A stretch of 28,337 nt of DNA from a virus. The notes below the pieces were generated by a model, which was not told the DNA's origin, did not search any database, and saw only the letters and a program-made list of their open reading frames with translations. A program made the translations under genes and the position numbers. Shown here piece by piece: positions 9,087 through 18,212 of this stretch; position 1 is the first letter of the stretch, and each line of letters opens with the position of its first letter. The stretch is taken from positions 1-28,337 of IMG/VR virus record IMGVR_UViG_3300025141_009759; one strand, given 5' to 3'.

Positions 9087-12000
9087 TTAACCGGGGACAT
9101 ATGGTGGTCGCACGGGATCTAGTGATTCCTCGGATTCCTCCTCTTCAGGATCAATAATCTGATCCTCAGCACAGGCGCCCGTATTGACGTCTCCGGCTGT
9201 AGCCTGGTTTGGGCCAAACTCTACGCCGACATCTAGGTTGGGCTGCTGTGTATCAAAGTTAATTAGTGACAGCAGTAGATAAATTAACCCTAAAGGTGTT
9301 GGCGGAATCATTAGCATGCCCATACCGGTGCCCAAGAAATCAACGCCGTCTTCTGATATGCGAGGGAAGAAGTTTTCAGGCTTGGGGTCAGGGCCGTCGC
9401 CGCCGGGGTGAGGGAACCCTTGCTCGTTATCGACGAAGTCCGGCATAGGCGGGAATCCATCTGGATTCTCCATAAGATACTGTAATAAGCACAAGACTGC
9501 CGTAAACAGATCGGCTCCGGTTGCGCCCGGGGCAAATATCGGAACGGACGGCTCGTCGTCGACGCTGGGCAAATCTATAGTCCGGAGCGACGCCTGGATC
9601 ATATTAAACACATCTGCTGTGCCGTTTTTGATGAACTTTGAAATCACAACGTGTGGATCTATAAGTTGCATAAGACCCTTGATAATATCAATCGGTGTTT
9701 TAACAATCATTTTAAGAATGAAGTCGCGCGCTAGGTTCTCAGCGTCTGGCTCATTATTCGAGAGTGACACGGCGCGGGCCGCAGGTCGACCCAGTTGGGG
9801 TAATGAATTGTAACTATCGTGATTATCAATTGTAGTATTGAGAATATCGAGTACTCTGTTTTTTGTCGATCGCATTGCAGATCGAATATCACTAAAGTAA
9901 TTGTTGGTAAGATAAAAGTTGTGTATTATCGGAAGGATGCCAATAATCTCTGCGTCGAACACATTGGTGAAATAGTCCTGGTATATTTCATTATTTAGAA
10001 TATATTTTACTTCTGCCGGAGTTAGGTCCAGGCGAGTCTCTGCAGAACTTCGATTATTGGGCTCTAGATCTGATAAATTGAGTTCTATTTCAAAAAGTTT
10101 GAGTGCCAGGTTAGCTGGGGGCTGAGGCGTTGCCGGGAGATCGAAGCCGGCTAGACTGTCGATGTACATCCAGCATTCATATTGTATCTTGGTCGGGGCT
10201 GCGCTGGCCGGCGTTGCGCCGCCGTGCTCTGCATCGGGGGGCCCGTGTGTAGTGCCCTCACAGCCATGGCCTTGAGGGATGGTAGCACCAAAATCTAGTA
10301 GATGATCAATTCGACTTTGATCAAGGCATGGCAGCGCTTCCATTATTCCTCGCGGGATTGTTTTTACCATTACGATGCCCGACTTTTGTTTTAACTTGTT
10401 TGATAGAAGCTGGCCGGTTCCCATCGGTGGCACCAGATTTGCCGCGGCGGTGCCATTTACCACCGGCATAGAGTTCAAGAAGATTTCTTCCATAGGTTTC
10501 TGGTTAGATACTGGCAATGCGTTTTTCACCGCATTAGATGTAGCGCCCGGGAACTCTGCCGTCCCCATAGCACTCTGGATTCGATAGACTGCCAAATAAT
10601 CCAGGATGTCGTCAAAGGTTGCTGTAGGTGTTCCCTTTGCCAAGACGCGAGGCTTTCGCGTGGGCCGGCCCTTACCGGTCGTTATAAAAACAGTGCCGTT
10701 GGGGAATATCACGTTACCGTGCATATCTGTCACTCCACCTTCGGCAATAACATTTGGTCGTAACATCATTCGGTTAAAGATAACAATCAAGGAATCCTTA
10801 ACTTTATCAACAGCTTCCGCGTTGCCTGCAGCTGTCAGCTTATCGAAGTATGCCGTCATTGACGCATTAACTTGATCCCTCATATAAGAAAGAATAAACG
10901 GCTTCGCGAACAACTCATCCATTTGGACTGCAGAAAGTACGAAGATGTTTTTAATTACGAATTCGGCAACGTGAACCTGTACTAACAGAAGAAACATACC
11001 ATATTTGATAACTTCTCGCATGCGCTCACGAGGCGAGGAGGGATTATTGTTGCAAGCCTCTTCAACGTATTCCCTCTGCATCTGCTTAAAAATGCCCTCA
11101 ACATCCAAGAGGTCTGATATATCTTCACTAGAGCAGTTTATGTTATCATGAAAGAAATTCAGAGACTGGAGCGCTCCGGCATCAAATATGCCATTTTCAA
11201 TATAATAATCAAATACTTGATCTGCGAATAGTCCATATGCAAGAGGGAAATACCTCTGAACAGCAACGTCTTCTGATATGTTCCAATTCTGAGAATCTTC
11301 GGCGCTGGTGCGAACTGCGTCGACGAACTGGTCTAGATTATATGCTGCGCCGTCGTCTTGGGTGCCAATAGACATATCTGTTTTAAATTGTTCTTCGACG
11401 TTCGCCTCAAAGAGTGCATCAAGATTGAAGTAGGCGTGTGAGGATTCTGCAGGAGCACCATATGCCGGGTATTGCATTACGATTCTTTGTCTATTTTCAG
11501 CGTTAAACCGCGGGAAGGAGAACTGAATGCGACTGCTGGCGGGGTCTTCCGATGTGGCATATCTCTTGAAATGATTTTTAATCCTATATTGCTTTCGATT
11601 TGCGTCAATGCTTTTAAAGTCCGCCGTATCAATGTTGATATAATCCGCAAATTTCCTGTAGAATTCTTTATTGAATTTGTAGGTAGTGACGGCCGGGCCG
11701 GAGCCTTGGGATAGTTCGTCGGCCTTTTCAACCATATTATCAATAGCATCCCTAATTTCAGCATTATTGAAAATATTCAATAATATTTCTATAGCATCAG
11801 CAAAGTTTCTAAGATTAGAGTCCAAGAGGCCCGGTTGGTTGACCAGACAGGCTTCAATTGCGCCAGCAAGAGGGTGGTCCATTGGGTTCTCAAACTCCTC
11901 GGCGAGGTCCTTAAGAGAATTCATAATGGCATTAATCGCGCCGTTATCAGGTTCTGGTAGTTCTGGGTAGTCACTTTCTGGGTTAATAGTCTTAAAGGTA

Positions 12001-14351
12001 TCGTAGGCGCCCTTTTTACCATTGCCGCCCGGGCCGCCACTGGCGCGAGCGAGGCCCGGTTCTAGTAGAACGCTCTTAATAGAGTCAACTGAATATACAA
12101 ATTGCATCTCGACCAGTTCGACCATGGTGCTGAGCGTTTCAGGGATCAGCCTGGTCATCGTCGGGTCATTAATATAATTCTCCGCGTCGGGGCAATCAAA
12201 GTTGAACACAGGGGGAGCGTCGGTGAAACCATTTTCGATGATGTCGAGAAGATCCTCAATGTTTTGCATTTCCTCTGCGTCGAGGTTAGCAAGGTCGTCC
12301 TCAGTTAAACAAATATTGTTTTGATTCAACAAGGTCATGTCATTGATTATCTCGTTACACAAGTCTGTTACATCGACTATGCTCCCCAAGATGGTGAAGA
12401 ATTCTATTACAGCGGAGGCCTCTATAAGCTTCGTGGAGATGTTTGGGTCGGAATAGTTTAAATTGAACTCGATTATTCTGTCTATGAGTTCTTCTGGGGC
12501 GTTTTGTGTATCCATCAAAAGAATACATATATCGATTGAGCTGAGAATTGAAGATACAGATGTCAAATACAGATAAATGTCGGTTGGAGACATTCCTAAC
12601 ATATCCGTGAGGCGCCCAAGCGGGTTGTTTTCGTCATTGCCGTAACCAAAGGGGTCTCGGCCTGCGAGTGGGTCGAGGAGGTCGTCCTTAATCAGCCCTG
12701 CAATATCGGTATTCCCGTAATCGGTTGCTCGCGGGTTATTAAGGTTGCAAGCTTCTTTTAGTAGTTCTGCCAATCCCTGAATTAGAGACATAAGCGCTTG
12801 CTTGACGGAATCTAAAATAATATCCAGGACCTTCTTCCAGATATCTCCTTTAATCTTGAACAGTTCAAATTGTTTCGGGTCCAGTGACGGCCGTTCATTT
12901 AGTTCTTCTTCCATCACGTTGGCTGTGGCCATGGCAATTCTTGCTAACTCAAAGCTGAATCCGAACGTCAAGCAAATCATTGCCTCTCTGGCCAGGGCTT
13001 TAAGTCCAAGTTGCGCTAAGATTCGATCGACGGCAGAGCCTTTTTTCACAAGTGCCATCGGTCCTGTTTTCATAACATTTTCGATTACCTTGGCAATGTC
13101 TAGGCCCGTTTCAAGTACTTTCTTCTTCTCCTCTTGATATACTTTTTCAAATAGTTTAGGGTTCTTCGCCACCTCTTCTTTTAGAGTTATCAACTCTGTT
13201 GTCGATAATGCTTTGATTCCCTTTTCTAGGTCATCGGTATTGGAGAGGTCTATTAGTTCAAGTCGAATGGCTTCTTTTGTCAGAGCACTATGTTCGCCAT
13301 TATCCCTATCGTTCGGTGTCGGAAAGCTAAAAAAGTTACCAGAGCTTATATCTTGATCTATCTGTTCCGGTAATACGTTTGATAGGAAGTCAAACATCGG
13401 GTAGGGCTGGCCAGAATCTGTGTGCTCGGCGCCTTTTTCTAATATTTCTTTATATCGCTGCAAAATCTTCAGCGTTGCTTGATCACTAAACTTTTTCTTG
13501 TACTTGATAATTGAAAAGTACCCCACCTTCAAAAAGTCAGTGGACGCAGTCTCACCGCCGAGATACGTAATTCCGGCGATGGCAATCTTGGGCGGAAATA
13601 TTCCGAGAGGATCCAGAGCCGGAGCGGCAGGGTCTCGCTTTGTACGATTTGAAAAGTAGATGGTCAGCTTATCGCCCTCTTCGCCGCGATATGTAGCTCC
13701 ACCTGACGCCGCCTCAATAGTCTTTACGGTTTCAGCTATGGCAATAGAAATAATCTTGCCTACTGCGCTCTCAAGAAAACTGAAGTTTACTCCTCCAACG
13801 GGGACGGCGCCGTTATAGTTGTCTAACTGTTTGCCAAAGTTCTTCATCAAATCACTGAATGAATTGACATCCGTCAGCACCGTCGACATGTCTAGCTCGG
13901 TCTGACCAATGATTTCGTTTCCAATGTCGTTCTTCTCGTTGAAGAACTCTAGGTTCTCTTGGAAGTCTGGTAGCTCGCCTGCTGCAGCCATATCTTCCCG
14001 CATTTCATATAGGGAGCGTCCCATATCTAAGCGCGTGATTACTACTTTATACGCAGAAGGGGGCTTGGTGGCGAATCCGGGGTTCTCTATCGATAGGCCG
14101 GATTTCAGATCAGCGCGGAGTGCATCATAAACAGTGTTGTCGCCACTAAACGATTTGTCTTCCATATTCCGATAGAACTCTGGAAAGTAGTGGGCTATAT
14201 AGAGATCTAATGCTTCCCTGAAAACCTTTTCTTTGTTTGCTACATTCTTTTTCCTTACTTTAATCTTGAGTAGATTCTTACTTCGGACTTCGAATGGAAC
14301 ATTCAGTGTCTTCGCGGGGTATTCTTTGTAAAAGTTCAATTTTGACGACAT
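9087..14351 (-). CDS. Very large uncharacterised virion protein (1754 aa), probably baseplate
   Basis: I do not recognise a family. The protein is mostly helical by eye, rich in Asn, Asp, Glu and Ile, and ends in an acidic tail (DPEEEESEESLDP). Three hydrophobic stretches stand out: residues about 428-482 (REAMICLTFGFSFELARIA), about 1110-1140 (KYGMFLLLVQVHVAEFVI) and about 1687-1700 (PLGLIYLLLSLINF). A Gly/Pro/His/Ala-rich segment near residues 1365-1390 looks like a disordered linker. No enzyme motif was seen. Its place between the hub/spike genes and gp25 makes a baseplate hub or inner-wedge component the likeliest role. A tape-measure-type role is an alternative, since hydrophobic segments and great length fit, but tape-measure genes usually precede the hub gene. 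It starts 4 bases after the upstream stop. Confidence 0.85.
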   Translation of the reverse strand: MSSKLNFYKEYPAKTLNVPFEVRSKNLLKIKVRKKNVANKEKVFREALDLYIAHYFPEFYRNMEDKSFSGDNTVYDALRADLKSGLSIENPGFATKPPSAYKVVITRLDMGRSLYEMREDMAAAGELPDFQENLEFFNEKNDIGNEIIGQTELDMSTVLTDVNSFSDLMKNFGKQLDNYNGAVPVGGVNFSFLESAVGKIISIAIAETVKTIEAASGGATYRGEEGDKLTIYFSNRTKRDPAAPALDPLGIFPPKIAIAGITYLGGETASTDFLKVGYFSIIKYKKKFSDQATLKILQRYKEILEKGAEHTDSGQPYPMFDFLSNVLPEQIDQDISSGNFFSFPTPNDRDNGEHSALTKEAIRLELIDLSNTDDLEKGIKALSTTELITLKEEVAKNPKLFEKVYQEEKKKVLETGLDIAKVIENVMKTGPMALVKKGSAVDRILAQLGLKALAREAMICLTFGFSFELARIAMATANVMEEELNERPSLDPKQFELFKIKGDIWKKVLDIILDSVKQALMSLIQGLAELLKEACNLNNPRATDYGNTDIAGLIKDDLLDPLAGRDPFGYGNDENNPLGRLTDMLGMSPTDIYLYLTSVSSILSSIDICILLMDTQNAPEELIDRIIEFNLNYSDPNISTKLIEASAVIEFFTILGSIVDVTDLCNEIINDMTLLNQNNICLTEDDLANLDAEEMQNIEDLLDIIENGFTDAPPVFNFDCPDAENYINDPTMTRLIPETLSTMVELVEMQFVYSVDSIKSVLLEPGLARASGGPGGNGKKGAYDTFKTINPESDYPELPEPDNGAINAIMNSLKDLAEEFENPMDHPLAGAIEACLVNQPGLLDSNLRNFADAIEILLNIFNNAEIRDAIDNMVEKADELSQGSGPAVTTYKFNKEFYRKFADYINIDTADFKSIDANRKQYRIKNHFKRYATSEDPASSRIQFSFPRFNAENRQRIVMQYPAYGAPAESSHAYFNLDALFEANVEEQFKTDMSIGTQDDGAAYNLDQFVDAVRTSAEDSQNWNISEDVAVQRYFPLAYGLFADQVFDYYIENGIFDAGALQSLNFFHDNINCSSEDISDLLDVEGIFKQMQREYVEEACNNNPSSPRERMREVIKYGMFLLLVQVHVAEFVIKNIFVLSAVQMDELFAKPFILSYMRDQVNASMTAYFDKLTAAGNAEAVDKVKDSLIVIFNRMMLRPNVIAEGGVTDMHGNVIFPNGTVFITTGKGRPTRKPRVLAKGTPTATFDDILDYLAVYRIQSAMGTAEFPGATSNAVKNALPVSNQKPMEEIFLNSMPVVNGTAAANLVPPMGTGQLLSNKLKQKSGIVMVKTIPRGIMEALPCLDQSRIDHLLDFGATIPQGHGCEGTTHGPPDAEHGGATPASAAPTKIQYECWMYIDSLAGFDLPATPQPPANLALKLFEIELNLSDLEPNNRSSAETRLDLTPAEVKYILNNEIYQDYFTNVFDAEIIGILPIIHNFYLTNNYFSDIRSAMRSTKNRVLDILNTTIDNHDSYNSLPQLGRPAARAVSLSNNEPDAENLARDFILKMIVKTPIDIIKGLMQLIDPHVVISKFIKNGTADVFNMIQASLRTIDLPSVDDEPSVPIFAPGATGADLFTAVLCLLQYLMENPDGFPPMPDFVDNEQGFPHPGGDGPDPKPENFFPRISEDGVDFLGTGMGMLMIPPTPLGLIYLLLSLINFDTQQPNLDVGVEFGPNQATAGDVNTGACAEDQIIDPEEEESEESLDPVRPPYVPG

Positions 14352-14355
14352 GGTC

Positions 14356-15363
14356 TTAGTTCGTGTTATTATATCTGCTTAAGATATATTGACTTTGGCC
14401 GTCTTTGGCGGCCGCGGCGCCTCCGGGTGTCTCTAAATAGTTAGTCTGGACTGAATTTAGCTTCTGCATTGATATATTCAATTGCAACTGTACATTTGTG
14501 ATTTTATTGACCAGAGTCTCGATTCCTGTAGGTAGGAGCCCGGTAAGAGCCGGGGATGTCGGGGATCCAAAAAATGGTGAGTAGTGTGTATGCTTAAGCA
14601 ACGCTTGGGTTAGTTTTCTATCCTCTTCGATAAAGTTGTCAAAAAGATCGCGGATATCATGAATTGATTCTATGATGGCAGATAAGCACTCTTTCAGGTT
14701 CTCCCCTTTCACCATTGGCTGCAAGTTCTTGTCATCATTTAGGGCGATCAGATCAATTCCATAGTTCCCGACGAACGCATTGGTCAACTCTGCTCCCTGT
14801 GCATTTTGTGCATCTGTGCGAGTTACCAACTTTATATTCTCGCGAGCAATGACACGAATAGTGTCTGCTTTTACAGCAACCGTACTGCGGGGGCTAGAAA
14901 TAGAGGTATTCCCAACGGTTCCTTTGACTAGGCCAAAATAGCCATCTGGGTCTGATTTTTGTGATATATAAATTCTCGCTGCATCGGTTTTGAAGTTTGG
15001 GTCTGCATTGACAGTCTGGCCGCGCTTTGTGTTACTCGCGCCGCGTGAGCCCAAACGACCCACAACGAGATCAATAGCAGCACAGTGTGTGTTATTGCTG
15101 CCACCAAATCCAGAGAAGATATTGCTGGGTCTATCCAATCCTAATACGATAAATGAATTCCCCTTGCTATATATTTTTTCCGCTGTGGCATTGATATAGG
15201 TGGGGGTATCAAAATTCTGCTTGGGCCCATCAGCAAAACCTAGGAGGCGCGCCTGCTGGGCTGGGGATTTCTTGTCGAACGATTTTCTTTCTTGGTCCGA
15301 CATCAATTGCAAATCTACTGCTTTAGAAGCCTGTGTTGGTAGATCAATTTTTATTTTTGCCAT
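14356..15363 (-). CDS. Beta-rich baseplate spike- or hub-associated protein (putative)
   Basis: This 335-residue protein has three visible parts. A low-complexity N-terminus comes first (1-60). A beta-rich core (about 90-210) includes IDLVVGRLG, DAARIYISQKSDPDGYFGL and a STVAVKADTIRVIARENIKLVT-type run, shown here only in part. A helical C-terminus begins with KGENLKECLSAIIESIHDIRD (about 219-260) and ends in an Ala/Gly stretch and a Gln/Asn-rich tail. Alternating short beta strands of the 'IxIxAxxIRIxAxxxIKL' kind recall the beta-helical C-terminal parts of gp5/VgrG-type spikes. It follows the hub lysin gene directly. The spike or hub-cap role is inferred from context and pattern. The start has AAAAGGC upstream and a TATAAATT string just before the ATG. 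Confidence 0.8.
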   Translation of the reverse strand: MAKIKIDLPTQASKAVDLQLMSDQERKSFDKKSPAQQARLLGFADGPKQNFDTPTYINATAEKIYSKGNSFIVLGLDRPSNIFSGFGGSNNTHCAAIDLVVGRLGSRGASNTKRGQTVNADPNFKTDAARIYISQKSDPDGYFGLVKGTVGNTSISSPRSTVAVKADTIRVIARENIKLVTRTDAQNAQGAELTNAFVGNYGIDLIALNDDKNLQPMVKGENLKECLSAIIESIHDIRDLFDNFIEEDRKLTQALLKHTHYSPFFGSPTSPALTGLLPTGIETLVNKITNVQLQLNISMQKLNSVQTNYLETPGGAAAAKDGQSQYILSRYNNTN

Positions 15364-15378
15364 AATTTATAATGCCTT

Positions 15379-17910
15379 TTACGTTATAATTCCATCTAGA
15401 TTTGACTTATTCGGGTCGACACCTTGTTTGCTTGCCGCGGCAAGCGCTTTGTAACGGTCGGGGACTCTGGTTCGAAAATCAAAGTGTATTGGATCGAAGT
15501 TTGTACTGAAGAGGCCTCCCCAATACATACCGGCGGCCTTACCGATCTCAACAATCCCACTATTACGCCAGGAACTCTTAGAACTAGTGGACATCAATGT
15601 TGTCCCGTTTGACAACGTGGGATTAAAATCAATAGCCATTCCAAGATTATGATAACTCAACCCTTTGGCCGGGTTCGCAGGAGCTATTCCATTCTTTCCG
15701 CCATTAACCCATTTATCATAAAGTCTCTGTTGTTTGGCGACAGAACGATAACTAGAGTTTAATCGTATAGTGATTTGCTTTTGTTTCCAGGCTTCGCAAA
15801 TAAAACTTTTTACATGAGGAAGGAAATCCGGGTGGACTGCTGCGAGAACAGAAGCATGTTGTGATTTATTGGGGATGTCTTGCGCGTCGTCATAGCATTT
15901 TGCGTCGACTGTAAACGGCCTCGCTGTTGCGGCTGCGGCTGCAGCTTTCTTTTCATACTCGGCGCAGCCGTCCTTAATCTTCTTAATCATCGCTGCTAGG
16001 GGCGCTTTAAGATCTCCTGCCTTGGCAGCATTAAAGATAGTTTTGTATTCGGCCGGGGCATAGTGAACACCGTCGCTAGTATGAAGATTTTGGGTATATT
16101 GCATAGTATCTATATAGGTTACGCCCGGGAGCGTTGGAAGCACCTCTTTCTGTATATCTCTCATCTTATCTCGCGTTTCCTGAGCCTTCGGGCCGGGGGC
16201 GATTCCAACGGAGCCATATCCATTATTCTTCTTGAGATGGGGTGTGTCGGGAACCATTGGTTTGGTAATCCCAAACCAAATTATTTCTTCCACGCCGCCG
16301 TCCTTGAGTATTTGTATAAACTCTTCTGCTTTCTTTTTAAATTTTTCCGCGGACCAGCTGGTCATTCCTGCGTCGTTGCCTCCCAGTCCCACGATGGCAT
16401 ACTTCGGTTTAGCTTCTGATAATTTAGATTTTAACTTTTTCTTTAGTTTGAGTTTTAAAAATCCTTTCCCTGCGCCGGCGATTAGGCCGCGGCCGGACTC
16501 AGCCATATTGATAACTAAGGGAACTCCCTGGCTTTTAAGCTCCTCCCGGAGTAACCCCCCAAGGGAGTAACCGGCCGCGTGTTGGCTGTCGGCGAGATAT
16601 ATGACAGCACCTTCGCCTTCACATCCCCCCGCCATGGCTGGATCTGGACCGAAAGTGGGGGGCGTGTATTCTCCACAAACTATTGCGTTATATTCCCGGG
16701 CGATCGCTCCACCATAGTGATACTTTTGCGTTTTACCGTTATAGTATCTGGCAAATGTAACAAAATCTTTCTCTTTGGCCGCGGCCACCGCTTTTGGCCC
16801 GTTGTCTGTTTTAAGCCACATTTCAAGCAACTTAAAAGATGTCGCCTCGGGATCTGCTCCATATTGACTAAGTCCCTTCTCTGCGGAGCCGGCTATCTTT
16901 ATAAGTTTACCACCGAGGACCTGGAACCTTCCCCAACTTACTGACTTTACGGCCGCGGTCTTGTCTAAAGCATATGCGTGTTGGAATGCTGCTTCGTTTG
17001 TTTCCGACTTCACCCTACTATATGGCTGGCCACCAGGATCTTTAGTAAATGGTATCTGGTCTTTAAGGTCCGGACGGTGGTCACGAATAAAAAGATGTGG
17101 CTCAAACCGAATTGAGTCATTTCTTCCACCAGATTCGACGGTACCTACCGCCTGAAGTACTGCAACTTCTAAACCAAAATATTCTGCAATTCGCACCTCT
17201 TCTGGGTGGGGTTCCTGTTTGCATTTGGAGCGCGCCTTCTGGTTATACGCCTTTTCAAATTTATTCCCGCCGGCGGCGGTATGACGACCGCCGCCGCCTC
17301 CGGAGCGGCCGGAGCGATGGGAGCTCTCTAAGGAGGCGCCCTCAAATCCTTCAAATTCAAACTTATCCTTGGATACGCCTATTATGCGAGCAGTAGAAAA
17401 ATTATTTATATTATCAAATCGAACGGTCACGATGGATCCTATTTCGATTGTCGTCTCAGCATCCAGCATCCCTTTGTCAACATAAACATCGTAATAGGTC
17501 GTTAATATCGGATCCTCAAAACTTCGTGGGGCCGGGCGACACTCAATCTCTGGGATATATACTTTGTATGCGATGACTTTCTTATCGCCGAAGAAGCTAC
17601 TAATCCAGTCGCCAGTTTTCTCGACAATATTTTGCTTTGCATATCCAGCCAAGACATCTTCGGTCGACCTACTGGCGCCTACCTGCTTCTCTGTACTGGC
17701 TAGTACAGCACCTTTGAATGTTGAGACTGTTGCCAGGGCGGAACGCTTATACTCGGTCGATACTGTTGCTCTTAGAAAATCGAGCCCGGTTGATCGCTGA
17801 GGATCGACGGCCCCTCCCAATGAGGTATCTGAAACATCGTTCAGGAAACCGTACGACAGGCCCTTTAAAGTTAACTTGCCTTCAGCTTTGGCTTTCGGGT
17901 CGTCACTCAC
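15379..17910 (-). CDS. Baseplate hub tail lysin: OB domain + N-acetylmuramidase + SGNH hydrolase + M15 peptidase
   Basis: This 843-residue protein probably forms the tail hub that opens the cell wall at infection. Residues about 110-188 look like the N-terminal OB fold of gp5-type hubs. A Gly-rich linker (about 199-216) follows. Residues about 240-412 match the N-acetylmuramidase family: E259 in TVES, FEPH at 269-272, SVSWGRFQVLGG and FARYYNG. Residues about 433-645 are an SGNH/GDSL hydrolase, with S442 in ADSQ, G473, N512 in GGND, and D613/H616 in DGVH. An Ala linker (654-664) leads to an M15 D-Ala-D-Ala peptidase (about 680-815) with zinc ligands H754, D761 (SYHNLGMAID) and H809 and general base D806 (DPIHFD). 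The start is GTG, overlapping the upstream stop as GTGA. Domain calls are firm. The SGNH substrate, whether a wall or surface-glycan ester, is unknown. Confidence 0.93.
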   Translation of the reverse strand: MSDDPKAKAEGKLTLKGLSYGFLNDVSDTSLGGAVDPQRSTGLDFLRATVSTEYKRSALATVSTFKGAVLASTEKQVGASRSTEDVLAGYAKQNIVEKTGDWISSFFGDKKVIAYKVYIPEIECRPAPRSFEDPILTTYYDVYVDKGMLDAETTIEIGSIVTVRFDNINNFSTARIIGVSKDKFEFEGFEGASLESSHRSGRSGGGGGRHTAAGGNKFEKAYNQKARSKCKQEPHPEEVRIAEYFGLEVAVLQAVGTVESGGRNDSIRFEPHLFIRDHRPDLKDQIPFTKDPGGQPYSRVKSETNEAAFQHAYALDKTAAVKSVSWGRFQVLGGKLIKIAGSAEKGLSQYGADPEATSFKLLEMWLKTDNGPKAVAAAKEKDFVTFARYYNGKTQKYHYGGAIAREYNAIVCGEYTPPTFGPDPAMAGGCEGEGAVIYLADSQHAAGYSLGGLLREELKSQGVPLVINMAESGRGLIAGAGKGFLKLKLKKKLKSKLSEAKPKYAIVGLGGNDAGMTSWSAEKFKKKAEEFIQILKDGGVEEIIWFGITKPMVPDTPHLKKNNGYGSVGIAPGPKAQETRDKMRDIQKEVLPTLPGVTYIDTMQYTQNLHTSDGVHYAPAEYKTIFNAAKAGDLKAPLAAMIKKIKDGCAEYEKKAAAAAATARPFTVDAKCYDDAQDIPNKSQHASVLAAVHPDFLPHVKSFICEAWKQKQITIRLNSSYRSVAKQQRLYDKWVNGGKNGIAPANPAKGLSYHNLGMAIDFNPTLSNGTTLMSTSSKSSWRNSGIVEIGKAAGMYWGGLFSTNFDPIHFDFRTRVPDRYKALAAASKQGVDPNKSNLDGIIT
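17271..17296. repeat. 10-bp perfect GC-only inverted repeat inside the hub gene
   Basis: The arms 17271-17280 and 17287-17296 are perfectly complementary around a 6-base loop. In the mRNA this would be a strong hairpin. It encodes part of the Gly-rich linker between the OB and muramidase domains of the hub. No T-run follows on the minus strand, so it is not a standard terminator. Confidence 0.6.
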
Positions 17911-18212
17911 GGCTTCTCTTCCTCATTCAGCAAATCAAACAACTGTTCTTTGTCGTCCGCAGACAGGCCGAACTGCTGGGTTTTTTGTTTCTGAATGATG
18001 GCAGCTAGTTTAACCATTTGCTCGTTGGAGCGCTGTAGGTTTTCTACAAATTTAGCTGCAATAGGTCCCATCTCTCGACGGTCCGTAGGGGATGTAGCCA
18101 TATCTGTCATGACATCAACGAGCAAGGTCTTGGCCATTGCTCGGTCTTCCCGAATATTTCTAGTCGTCTCTTCGAGGTATTCTTCTAGACTTAGATCGCG
18201 CCGCTTTGCCAT
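17907..18212 (-). CDS. Small helical phage protein of unknown function (101 aa)
   Basis: The protein is short, charged and probably all-helical, with no signal peptide or membrane segment. It opens MAKRRDLSLEEYLEET, has a central FVENLQRSNEQMVKLAAII helix, and ends in ADDKEQLFDLLNEEE. The layout looks like conserved small proteins found in other marine T4-like phages, but I cannot name it. Its start lies 22 bases inside the 3' end of the sigma factor gene, and its TGA overlaps the GTG of the hub gene, so all three are probably translated together. An acidic tail with a hydrophobic LFDLL core next to a gp55-like factor raises the idea of a gp33-like late coactivator. That is speculation. Confidence 0.75.
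   Translation of the reverse strand: MAKRRDLSLEEYLEETTRNIREDRAMAKTLLVDVMTDMATSPTDRREMGPIAAKFVENLQRSNEQMVKLAAIIQKQKTQQFGLSADDKEQLFDLLNEEEKP

Noticed and set aside
12802-13137. Plus-strand open frame of 111 codons
   Set aside because: It is antisense to the 1754-residue gene and Ser-rich in a way typical of reverse-frame shadows; there is no ribosome-binding site or motif.
9087-14351. Tail tape-measure assignment for the 1754-residue protein
   Set aside because: Size and hydrophobic stretches fit, but it comes after the hub lysin and just before gp25, and it has no long regular heptad pattern. Left unassigned.
17403-17410. Exact TATAAATA on the minus strand
   Set aside because: It lies in the middle of the hub gene within the OB domain coding region and would transcribe only a 5'-truncated hub message. 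Probably chance.
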